From positions 26,631,001 through 26,695,000 of the forward strand of contig NC_092591.1 of NCBI RefSeq assembly GCF_047663525.1: a stretch of 64,000 nucleotides of DNA, in the 5' to 3' direction. The DNA comes from Anas platyrhynchos (lineage: Eukaryota; Chordata; Aves; Anseriformes; Anatidae). The notes under the pieces were generated by a model. The model did no database searches. It was not told the origin of the DNA and worked only from the letters and a program-made list of their open reading frames with translations. Position 1 is the first letter of the stretch, and the number at the start of each line of letters is the position of its first letter. The position numbers were made by a program, and so were the translations under genes. Positions 1 through 9,500 of the stretch are shown here, one piece after another.

Positions 1-640
1 ATTTGGCCGCTTTCTTCCCCCAAAAGCACCCCCGTTTTCCTAGCGCCCCACAGCCACCCCCAGCACGGGGCACCACATCCCGGCCACATCCCCTGCGGTG
101 CCCCCGAAGCTCTTCGCTTTTTTGGGGGCTGCCTTTAGGGGGGCACCTCTGCGAGCAAGCCGCACGCACCGAGCCCCCCCGCTGACCCCCGCCACCCGCA
201 GGGACCGACCCCAGCGCTCCCCCCGGCCGCAGCCCGGGCACCGCAGCCCGGTGGGGACCCCAAAACCCCCCCCGGGACCCCAAAAATCCCCCTGCGCCAC
301 CCGAGGACCGGAGGCGAGACCCCTCCGGGCACCGACGGAGGGATCCCGGGGGGATGATCCCCTGCGAGCCCTGCGCGACCCCGGGCACCGCCTCGCCTCG
401 GGGACCCCCCCGCACCCCCAAATCCTCCCGGTGCCCCGGGACCCCCTCCAAATCCCCCAAACCCTCCCGGTGCACCGGGACCCCACCGCACCCCCAAGCC
501 GTCCCGGTGCCCCGGGACCCCCCCGAGCCCCCCAGCCCCTCCCGGTACCCCCCAGCCCCTCCCGATGCCCCGGGCCCCCCCAGCGCCCCCCCCATCCCCG
601 GTGCTCCCCCTCCCACCCCCCCGGTCCCTCCGTTCCTTAC
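1..640. repeat. C-rich region with ~38 bp minisatellite
   Basis: This stretch is strongly C-rich on the plus strand (G-rich on the minus strand) with many runs of four to seven C. Between about 380 and 600 a core resembling TCCCGGTGCCCCGGGACCCC recurs with first bases at 426, 465, 502 and 540, and a shorter diverged copy at 560, giving spacings of 39, 37, 38 and 20 bp. The long ORFs here are low-complexity Pro/Gly/Arg translations and are not taken as genes. If the splice donor at 640/639 is real, this is the start of an intron in a minus-strand gene. G-runs on the minus strand could form quadruplex structures; that is inference. Confidence 0.7.
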
Positions 641-780
641 CGGGCGCGCGCTCCCGCTCCGGTCCCGCCACCGGCGCGCGCGCGCGCGCCCCGGCCCCTC
701 GGCCCCGCCCCGCCGCGCCAAGCCCCGCCCCCGCCCCCTCCCCCTCCCGCGCAAGCCCCCGGCCCGGCTCCGCGCGCGGG
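641..780 (-). other. Probable first exon of an unidentified minus-strand gene
   Basis: Read on the minus strand, GCGCGCCCG is followed by GTAAGG at 640-635, a strong 5' splice donor. It sits just inside a GC-rich block with an alternating CG run (about 676-689) and housekeeping promoter motifs at 781-830. The simplest reading is a short first exon transcribed leftwards, with the rest of the gene beyond position 1. I see no convincing ATG-initiated reading frame in it, so it may be non-coding 5' UTR. The upstream end of the exon is a guess. The gene cannot be named from what is present. Confidence 0.4.
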
Positions 781-799
781 GCACGCTGGGAGCTGTAGT
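781..799 (-). promoter_or_regulatory. ZNF143/THAP11-type (SBS) promoter motif
   Basis: On the minus strand this reads ACTACAGCTCCCAGCGTGC, which fits the known ACTACAnnTCCCAGnnnGC element bound by ZNF143 (Staf). Such sites are typical of CpG-island promoters and some Pol III promoters. It lies 22 bp from the TCTCGCGAGA palindrome and about 70 bp upstream of the tRNA gene. Confidence 0.8.
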
Positions 800-820
800 T
801 CTGAGGGGAGGGGGGGAGAG

Positions 821-830
821 TCTCGCGAGA
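821..830. promoter_or_regulatory. TCTCGCGAGA (CGCG/BANP) element
   Basis: A perfect ten-base palindrome TCTCGCGAGA. This element is known from vertebrate CpG-island promoters, where unmethylated copies are bound by BANP. With the adjacent ZNF143-type site it marks a housekeeping promoter, possibly bidirectional, between the minus-strand first exon (ending at 641) and the tRNA-Ala gene. Confidence 0.8.
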
Positions 831-869
831 AGAGAGTAGAAAGGGATCAGGCGGACGGTGAGGCGGGCA

Positions 870-942
870 GGGGAATTAGCTCAAATGGTAGAGCGCTCGC
901 TTAGCATGCGAGAGGTAGCGGGATCGATGCCCGCATTCTCCA
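870..942 (+). tRNA. tRNA-Ala (AGC)
   Basis: A complete 73-base cloverleaf. The acceptor arms GGGGAAT and ATTCTCC pair with one G-T wobble, the D arm is GCTC/GAGC, the anticodon arm is CTCGC/GCGAG with loop TTAGCAT, and the T arm is GCGGG/CCCGC with loop ATCGATG. The anticodon AGC is at 903-905 and the discriminator base is A. The internal B box is GGATCGATGCC (921-931). No intron is present and CCA is not encoded, as expected for a nuclear eukaryotic gene. A long T run follows and can terminate RNA polymerase III. Confidence 0.97.
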
Positions 943-945
943 CTC

Positions 946-964
946 CTTTTTTTTTTTTTTTTTT
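946..964 (+). terminator. Pol III T-run terminator after tRNA-Ala
   Basis: An uninterrupted run of about 18 T residues begins a few bases after the mature 3' end of the tRNA. Four or more T are normally enough for Pol III termination, so this is an unusually long terminator tract. Confidence 0.8.
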
Positions 965-3900
965 CTTTCCTCCCTTCCCTCCATCTTATCCTGGGCCCGA
1001 GCTATCCCGAGGGGTCGGCCCTTGGCAGCTGCCAACTTGGGTTGAACTAAAATCTGGCTCCGAGAAGAACAAAGCTGGGCGGGCTGTTCCTGTGGGAGTA
1101 ACCCTGACAGGCACAGCGCTGCCTCACCACTGCCCCGCACTACAGCTCCGGCCTCCGAAAATCCCGACCCCGCTGCCCTTCGTTTTAAGCAGCAAGGCCA
1201 CGTCAATAGGACAAGGCCTGGTAAAACGGGATTTGCTGCGATAGCACAAAGGACAGGATCGGAGGGAAGATGCAGCGCCTCTCACAAAGGGATAATTTGG
1301 CACGAATTGCCACGAATTCTCAGCGGAGAGAAACTTCTCCACCGCCAGAGGCAACCCAGCAGCCCTTTCCAGCAAATGGCGATGGCAGCACGCAGCCTGG
1401 AGTCTGACAAACAGATGAGCGTATGGAGTTTGTTCTTTTTTTTTTTAACTTGAAAAAGTTTGTTCTCGTCTTTTAAGGCTGATTTATACCCAGCCTTCAC
1501 AGCCCCAGACAAGCTCATGAAATAACCAGCTGTCGCTACCACAGCCTTCAAAGCTTGCACAACCGATTCAAGCATTCATATGCAGCGGGACTCAATGGGA
1601 CAGCGCAATCCCTTGCAGTCTCCTGTTTCACCAGCTGCCACGCAGCCGACATGAGGGGGCTGCGTCACGAAGCACACTTGTGTTCACGGCCTGGTGCTCT
1701 CCTTTTCCCCGCTAGCTGTGGGTAGCTCAGCTCGGTGACCACAGGCACCCAAATCTGCTCAGGCTGAGGCTGCACCGCCCTCTGCAGACAGGCAGGGCAC
1801 AATCTGGCACCTTCATCGGAACAATTCCTCGGGCTGTAGTTTTTTCTGCACGCTCCTCCTTGCCCGGCATGGGCTAGTGGTGACCACAGTAGAGGCAGGG
1901 ACAACATATTGCACATAGACTCACAGAACTATTTCGTTATAATGATTCCCATCCCCACCCCCAAAATAAAGCCAGCACGAAACAAAGAGATCGGCTTTTC
2001 TTTTACAAGAACAAGATGACCACATCAGAGCAGCTAAAAATTCCTCTTAATGGATTTCTTGTGGGAATCTCTAATGAGCTGTCACGGTGCGGATCAGCCA
2101 TATGTGTGCACACATGCGAGCTGGGGGGGGTGTCTGCATTTGCCGAGGAGCCCAGGACTTGCTCGGCCACCTCGTGGCTCCCAGCCCCTTGCTTGCCAGT
2201 GGCATCTGTGTGTTGACCTCCCTTTTTTGTGTTTTGCTCCTGTGGCACCAGCTAAGTCACGGTGTCAGATTCTCCACCCTGGCTCCGCAGATGCTGGGGC
2301 TGCTTTCACTTCCAAGAGCTGCATCAGCCTGCTGTCTCCAGAGGAACGACACGAGTTTTGCATTTCCTCCCCAACAAAGCCCTGCTTCACAAGCTCAAGG
2401 ATCAAATGGCTTCCAGGCAGAAGGAAGGACAGCGGGACCGAGCGTGGAAGTGCCAATGGATCGAGCAGGAATTTAAGCCGGGCTCCGAGGGCAACACACG
2501 GAGCTGTGCGTGTTCTTACAGCTCGCTGTTACGGCCACCACCACCGAGTTTACGTAATGAGTTTGCTGGTAGGCCTCACACAGCCACGCCAGCAAAAGAT
2601 CTGTCACTAGCCTGAAAACGTTAATGTCTTTAATTGCAATTAATTGCTTGCACAAGGGCATCGTGAGAGCAGGGAGGACAGAATGGCAAACAGCTAGAGG
2701 GAGGAAAGACAAAGCTTTTGGCTTATGCTAATGAGTCTAATTCTGAGACAATTTAAGCATCCTTCTAGATTGCTTGCTCTAGGGTTATGTGCATATGGTA
2801 ATTTTAAAATGAAGCAAATGCGGAGACACATCTCGACTTCCCCAGGCCGTGGGACACAAGGCTCCCTGGTACATCAGGAGGTGCAGCTGGGAGGCAAACA
2901 CCTCCCAGAAAATGGGGGCAAACTTGAGTGACCTCAGAGAGGACATAAACGAGAAGGAAAAACAGGCAGAGACCCCAATGAAGGTATCTCACTCACTGGG
3001 ACTCCTCTGCTGCTGCAGAGGAAAGACACACACATGCCTTTCTCTGTGTCCTGTCGATGTTCTCAGCCCCGTTGCACACCATTTCCCCTGGACTTGCATG
3101 TATTTGTGAGTAGGACAGCCTGGCCCTGCTTGCTGGGGAAAGGGCAATAGATTTTTCCCGAGGTGCCTCTGGTTGTCCCCTCAGTGAGGGCAGCCAAGGG
3201 GACAAAGGGGAGGTAGAAGCCAATAACATCTTGGCCTGGCTGCCTGGACTGTAAATCCAGCTTTTTACCACCACAGCGTGGAGCGGGTGCTTCATCCAGG
3301 GTGGGAGGTCTGCTGAAAGTCCAGTGACACAAAACACTCCAAAACCTCAAAACCAGCGAGTGCTCAGGAGGTACAGGCACAGACAGCAGTGAGCTGCTTT
3401 GTGAGGGGTGGTCATCCCTCCCCTCCTCCTGTCCAGGAGCACCTGGTGGGCACCGAGGCCAGACACTAGTGCCATGCTCAAACCATGCTGGTTTGGGAGG
3501 CTTTGGTGGGTTTGGGGTTTGGCCCGGGGGCACAGGAGTGCTCCAGAAACTCCTTTTTGTGGATGACCTGTTCTTTCGTGGGAGGGAAGGGGAAGCAGTG
3601 CACCCTCTGGTGTTCGGCTCTCTCCTGGGCACTATGGAAGGAGAGTTTCAGCTCTTCAGGCTTCTGCTGCTCGGTTCCCATCTCCCCTGGAGAAGGGTTG
3701 TAAAGGCAGCTGGGGGGAGAACAGCTAGCGCGGGCTGGGACTCCTTTCAGGGCAGCACCCCGTGAGACCCTTGAAGACAAAGGGTCCCCCAACGTGGACA
3801 CACTCAGCCCTGGAGACCGGGCTGTGAAGGCAAAAAACTGAGAAACGACCCCAAAGTGGGGACACTGCCTCGCTGCGCTGTTACCCCCCTCAGATGAGGC

Positions 3901-5140
3901 CATCCTGGCTGCGACACCCCCGGTGCAGCTGCTCTCCTTACCCCTAAAAGAAGCCGATGACCCAAACTCACATGGCCAGGTGTGAAGCCCGGCTCTCGGC
4001 GCAGATGGCAGGACCAAGCAGCCCCCCGGGGGGAACAAAAGGCGCCTCACGGCCCCTGCTGCTCTTTTGGAGGGAAGAATGGAGCCTGCCTTCTGCCTCC
4101 GCCTCGCTTGTGGGCTTGTGAAACATTAATTAATCTTTGTGCCAGCGAGGGGGAGAGCCTGCGGGGCTCTGGGAGGAGGAGGTAGAGGTCTGAGGGCTGG
4201 GATCCTGCCTGCTGGGGGTGCTGGGGCCGCTTTTAGGGGGGGCAGCACCGGTGGCGTGCCCCGCGGGCGCTCGCAGGCTGGTGGGGAGCACCCAGCACGG
4301 GCAGCAGCAGGATGCTGGGTGCTCCCGGGAGGAAAAACACGGTCAGAGCCCCACCGTGCCCTTCTCCCTCTAGCAGGCACCGTGTGTACAGCAGCAGAGG
4401 TTGCGTAGTAACTGCAGCAGGAAGGCGTCAGCTCTGCCCGCCGCGCTCCCGCACACAGCCCAGCGGAGCGAGGTACGTGTCGGCTGCGCCAACGGGCCCC
4501 AAAACTCCCCAAACTTCCCCTTGCCAAAAAGGGGGAAGCGCAGGGTTTTGGGGCCGCGCGTGGTGGACGCTGCTTTGTCGGGAGTGGCCGGTTGGGGTTA
4601 TCCAGAGAAGTGAAGGGGAACGGGGTGTTTGCTGCCAGAAGGAGCAGGGGGAGATGCTGAGATTTGAGGGGGCATGAGGGGGGATGGCATAGAAACCCCT
4701 CAGCACCTCGCTGCCTTCCTCGGGAGGCCTGTGCGAGCTTTTACCCGGAGCTAAAAGCATTGGGAAACAATAGCGGGGCAGGGAGCCGGGGGAGGAAGCG
4801 AGCTGAGGGATGGCGAATGCCTCCCAGCCCCGCTCTGCGCTGGGTGGGATGTGCGGGAGAAGCCCACCGGGACCCGGCTGGGTGCGTGTGGCCGCTGGGG
4901 AAGGCGGCAGGGCTCCAGCCTCCGTGCCTCCAGCCATGGGGCTCGGGAAGGGGCCTTCGGGCTGCCCCCAGCTCGTCCTGCTGGGAGGGAATAGGGGAGA
5001 ACACAGGGCCAGGGCGGGGGGAGGCACCCACAGGGCTCCCTGTGGCAGCTGGGCAGCACACAGAGGGATGGGTGGTTTTGGGTGTCCCCCATTTGAATGG
5101 CCCCAAAGGAGTCACGGGGGGAGCCCAAAGTGGGACGGCA
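965..5140. other. Intergenic DNA without a recognised gene
   Basis: I see no splice-bounded coding exon, RNA gene or interspersed repeat I can name here. Open frames in the stretch lack supporting splice sites and look like chance GC-rich frames. GC content rises from about 3900 onwards towards the RNH1 promoter. Confidence 0.5.
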
Positions 5141-5154
5141 CTTTTTGGGGTCTT

Positions 5155-5370
5155 CTCGTCCCTTTTGGGACACGGCTTGTGGCCGCTTTTGGTCCTCTTG
5201 TCCCTTTTGGGACACCAATTTTGGTGCTCTCATCCCTTTTGAGGTGCCACTCTTGGTCACTTTTGGTCCTCTCACCCCTTTTGGGGTGATACTTTTGGTG
5301 ACTTTTGGCCCTCTCGTCCCTTTTGGGACGCCACTTTGGATAACTTTTGGTCCTTTTGGCCCTTTTTGTG
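5155..5370. repeat. Five-copy ~42 bp minisatellite with palindromic core
   Basis: The core GTCCCTTTTGGGAC or a variant starts near 5159, 5201, 5233, 5274 and 5317, giving spacings of 42, 32, 41 and 43 bp. The core is an inverted repeat (GTCCC/GGGAC around TTTT), and the rest of each unit is rich in CTTTTGGT and GGTCCTCTC. One unit appears to have lost about 10 bp. The 41-42 bp length recalls known galliform tandem repeats such as CNM and PO41, but I cannot confirm relatedness by eye. Confidence 0.85.
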
Positions 5371-5539
5371 CCTTCCCTCACTGGGCTGTGCTCTTGTGGG
5401 CTCTGGCGGGGAAAAAGAGGGGGAAGAGAGATGGAAAAAGCGGTAAGAAACAGGGACGGGGAAAGAATGGAGGAGGAAGGAAAAGGAGGCAGGGGGAGGA
5501 ATGGGGGAGAAAGAAAGGAAACAGGGGAAGGGGGGAGAG

Positions 5540-5744
5540 AAAATGGCGGGGGGGCCGCGAGGGGCGGGGCGGGGCCGGGCGAGGCGGGCAGGGAAGGGGC
5601 GGGGCCAGGCGCGAAGGGGGCGTGGCCGGGCGGGAATCCGGAAAGGGGGCGTGGCCTAAGAGGAGAAGGGGGCGTGGCCAGCCCGAGGGGGCGTGGCGCG
5701 GCGGAGCGGAGCGGGCCGGGCGCAGCGCGCGGGCGGTGGCGGCG
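5540..5744 (+). promoter_or_regulatory. RNH1: RNH1 CpG-island promoter and 5' non-coding exon
   Basis: A GC-rich block with four copies of GGGGGCGTGGC at 5616, 5645, 5668 and 5687 (Sp/KLF-type GC boxes), other GGGGCGGGGC boxes upstream, and an AAAATGGCG (YY1-like) motif near 5540. It ends in GGCG followed by GTAAGG, with the donor at 5745, so the 3' part is probably a non-coding first exon spliced to the ATG exon at 6600. There is no TATA box. The transcription start is not determined but likely lies around 5690-5720. Confidence 0.6.
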
Positions 5745-5837
5745 GTAAGGGGCTGGGGGGGGGGGGGGCCAAAGCGCCCCAAATGGTCCCGAGAGCCACA
5801 GGGGGCGGGGGGAGCCTGCTGGGACACCACAACACCA

Positions 5838-5861
5838 AATAATAATAATAATAATAATAAT
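5838..5861 (+). repeat. (AAT)8 microsatellite
   Basis: Eight AAT units inside the probable first intron of RNH1, 37 bp before a long A tract. Confidence 0.95.
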
Positions 5862-5889
5862 AACCCGGGAGGGAGCTCGGGGGCGTTTG

Positions 5890-5898
<9 letters not shown>

Positions 5899-5937
<39 letters not shown>
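5899..5937 (+). repeat. 39-base poly(A) tract
   Basis: Thirty-nine consecutive A residues in the probable first intron of RNH1, followed by AGAGTAATAATTTTTT. No recognisable retroposed body or target-site duplication is visible beside it, so it is called a simple repeat. Confidence 0.9.
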
Positions 5938-5940
<3 letters not shown>

Positions 5941-6599
5941 TAATAATTTTTTGGGGGGATTTCGGGGGGTGTTTGGTGGAATTCCTATAAAGCAGTAGGT
6001 GAATACACGAGCCCCGCTCCTAGGGACCGGGCACGGGGCAGCCCCGCAGGGCAGGCGCTGCCGGGCATCGCCGCTGCCTCGCTGGCTTCTGGAGCTGCCC
6101 CATTCCGATGCGCTCACTCACCCAGCGCCTCGCTGTGGGGTTTTTTTAAGGCGTGCTCTGAGTCACGCTGCCAGCGCCGGGATGACCGAAGCGTGCTCCG
6201 TCACCTGGCTGCGGGGCTGCAGGCTCGGCTCCTCGCCCAGCCGCTGGCCTCGGAGCATCCCCCTGCGGGTTTATGGGGTGCTCCTGAAGCACAATTGGGG
6301 TGCAAAGCAAGGAGCAATCCCTCCTGCCCGGCTCTCCGTGCTTCAACTTGCCCACCCAGAGTGCCGAACCTAATGCACAGCCATTCATTCAGTGGTCAGG
6401 AAGAGCTGCCGAAACCCAGCACGTGTGAGCAGTTTTAGGGGCTGCCCTAAAACTTGCTCACAGCAAGCTGCGGAGAGCACAGCCTGCCCACTTGGCGTGG
6501 TCTGACCTGTATCCAAGGACTGTGAATGGGTTTGAGGAGTGTTGCTGTGCTTGCTTCTCAGCCAGCAGCAGAAATAACACCTTGATTTTCCATTTTCAG

Positions 6600-9500
6600 A
6601 TCCTAGCTCAACTTCCAAAATGGACCTTGACATCCAGTGTGAGGAGATGGACCCGTCTCGATGGGCTGAGCTCCTGTCTACCATGAAATCCTGCAGAAGC
6701 ATCAGGTAGTCACTAGCTGCATTCTGTCTCCTCCGAGTAAGAGTTGTGTTTCTTTGCTATGAGAAGAGGTACAGGGCACAGTGCATTTCAGTAGCAAGAC
6801 TGAGCTGTACTATTGTTGACCTGTGACTTAAAAGAGGCATGGGAACAGAAATGATTTTACATATTTTTGCCCAGAAAGTTGATAAAAAGATAAAAATGCT
6901 CTTGCAAGGATTCATTTTGCCTAGAGAGGAGCATCCCTTGGTGTGAACTAACACTGCCCTTGTACTATGGCATGCACACTCACCCAGGTGACGTCTTCAG
7001 TGGTTTTCCACACATTTGACCACTGCTTTGGTAATTCTTGACAGTCAGATCCCTCAGGTGAGGGAAGGCAAATGTTCTTTGTGCCCATTAAGTGGCATGC
7101 ACACTGCCAGGTGACTGTTCCTTGGTTGTCAAGCACGAGCCCCATGCGAACACCTCTTAATTCCACAGGCAGTCTCCAAAAGTACCCTCCTAGAGTGCTG
7201 AGCAAGCTGCTTTGGGGGAACCATGTTCTCCAGTGCAAGCAGGGGAATGGGATGAGGCTGTTCAGGAGATTTGCTTCTGCAGTCTTCCCCACAGGCCATG
7301 CCTGGGACTGTGAGGTTCTTTGCAATGCCTTCCTTACCCCCTGCCTCTTCTGTCTCACTCCCTGCCTGTCCTGCTCCATCCCTGGCTCCCAGTCCATTCC
7401 TTAACTCTCCACCCCATTCAGCTCTGTCCTCTTCAACTGAGCAGCAGCAGATAAAACCCTGGCATCAGTGCACGAGGCCGCTGTCGTGCCGCAGCCTTGC
7501 TCCATGCTGAGAGAGGCTGTGAAGGCTTTGTGACTCACCCGTAGGAGGCTGGATCCCCCAGGGGCTGGGGAGCCTGGCTATGGGCCCGGCTGGGCTAGTT
7601 GCAGTGCAGAACCAGTCTGGCAGCCCATGAGCCGGCCTCTGGCTAAACGTGGCTTCAGATGTGGGTAGTTTGCTGCTAGTGAAGGCCAGATGAAGACACA
7701 CCGTCCTCCAGCTGCAGCCCTGCCGAGGGGGGCATGACATGTGGCTGCGCAGCGTGGAGGCAGCCTGGGGCTTGGGAAGCTGCCGTCAGCCCCTCGTGTG
7801 CCACAGCCCCGCAGGCAGAGTGTGTCTTCTGCCCCATGGAAGCAAAGGTCTGGGCCACGTGTTGCACAATGAGCCACACGCAGCCTTCTGGAGGTGTCCC
7901 AGGGCCCAAGGAGGCGTAGGTTGGCCGCTTTGCTTTCCTGGGGAGCGCTTCAGCCAGGGAGACCCTGAGGACTAACAGACCCCACCTCCTTCTCTTTCAG
8001 GCTGGATGACTGCAATCTCTCCAGCAGCAACTGCAAGGACCTCTCCTCTGTCATCAACACGAACCCGTCCCTCACCGAGCTGAAGCTGAACAACAATGAG
8101 CTGGGAGATGCAGGCATTGAGTACCTGTGCAAAGGGCTGCTGACGCCCAGCTGTAGCCTGCAGAAGTTATGGTAAGGCCGTGCTGATTGCCTCACTCTGA
8201 TGGGCTTGCAGAGTGCTGTAGGAGAAGTCCCAAGGCAAACTAGTATGTGCCTGTAGGAGCAGAGCTGTGCTGGTGCACCTCAGCCACTACCTAGGTCAGA
8301 TGATTGGAATACTGCAGGATTTTTTACTTAGCTAGCATATTTGCTGTAAGACTCCAGATTATCCATCTGTCTTCCAGCACAAAGGGAAGGACAGGTAGAG
8401 TTTTCCCAGCCAAGCTAAGGGTTTACAGAGACCTTCTTTAGCGTATGTGCCATTAGGACACACCTGACATTCTCAGAAATGTGTTTTTCAGAGTACTCTT
8501 CTGCCAGTTATCAGCACGGGGTTTAGCAGTCCCATCCATTTTGCTTGCTTCTTTCTATGGGAGCCAAGCAAAAGGGTGTTCCTGTGAGCATTGGTGTTCC
8601 TTGGCATTTCAGGAGCTGTCAGTCTTTCTGCACCCCACCGAACTGACTCTGCCACAAGCCCTGTGTTGTCAGTTGGGCAGGGGCTGAATGTGGGGCTCGG
8701 CTCAAGCCAGCAGTTTTTGCAGAGGCACTAGCAGCACACTATGGCATTAAAAGACTTCCCCTAGCAAGCCCTACAGCCCAACCACGCTGCAGGAGCTTTA
8801 GTCAAAGCCAGCAGTTGCTGCCTTTGCTCTTTAGTGACCCTCAATGAGGTGCTGCCTCCTCTGTCCAGGAGCTCTTCAGCAAAGAACTGGAGTTCTCCAG
8901 CTCCTGAGGTGCATCTGGCACCTTCCTGATGCTACCTCATACAAATTGTTTCCTTTTTACACCAGATAGGCCTGCTTCAAAGTCACTGTGCCCCCTGCAG
9001 CGAGGGGTCATTGGCAAATAGAGAGAGACGGCTGAAACTAATCAAGCAGCAGTTCTCAGATGGGCTTCTAAACGTAACTCTGCTATGCTGTACTAGGAGA
9101 CTGACTCCGGATATTTTTCAGAGAGCTTTTGTCCTGAGCTCCAAACTCTACAGGGCCCCAAGAAATAGCATGGATTAGGTTGCATCAGTTTTGTAGGAAC
9201 ATGATTGTTCATTTTTGGGGTTCTGGTAAGGTGTCTTAGGGAAAGAGAGCAACCAAATACAAGCCAAAGTTAGCACCACTATGCACAACACTTCTCCATT
9301 ACAAGGGTGTCACATCCAATAGCTCAAAACACCCTGTAGAAATAGCAGCCTGTTTCCTATACAGCTTCTCCTCACCTGAGCACTGAAGGATAAGCTTCAT
9401 AGATCCTTCTTGAAGCATACAGTAAAACTTCTGAATGATATATCCAGAGGTTTAAGCCAAGTAAGACAAGACCATTACTTTTAGCTACTCTGGATGACAT

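Noticed and set aside
98-904. 268-codon plus-strand ORF across the left end
   Set aside because: Low-complexity Pro/Arg translation of a C-rich minisatellite block that runs into the tRNA gene; no ATG-supported start or domain.
5230-5380. Regularly spaced repeats that might suggest a CRISPR-like array
   Set aside because: The units are contiguous tandem copies without unique spacers in a vertebrate genome; it is a minisatellite.
5097-5900. 267-codon plus-strand ORF
   Set aside because: It translates the 42 bp minisatellite, a purine-rich stretch, the promoter GC boxes and the AAT repeat (poly-Asn end), so it is not a gene.
5899-5937. Poly(A) as the tail of a processed pseudogene or retroposon
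   Set aside because: No recognisable gene body or CR1/SINE sequence precedes it and no target-site duplication was seen.
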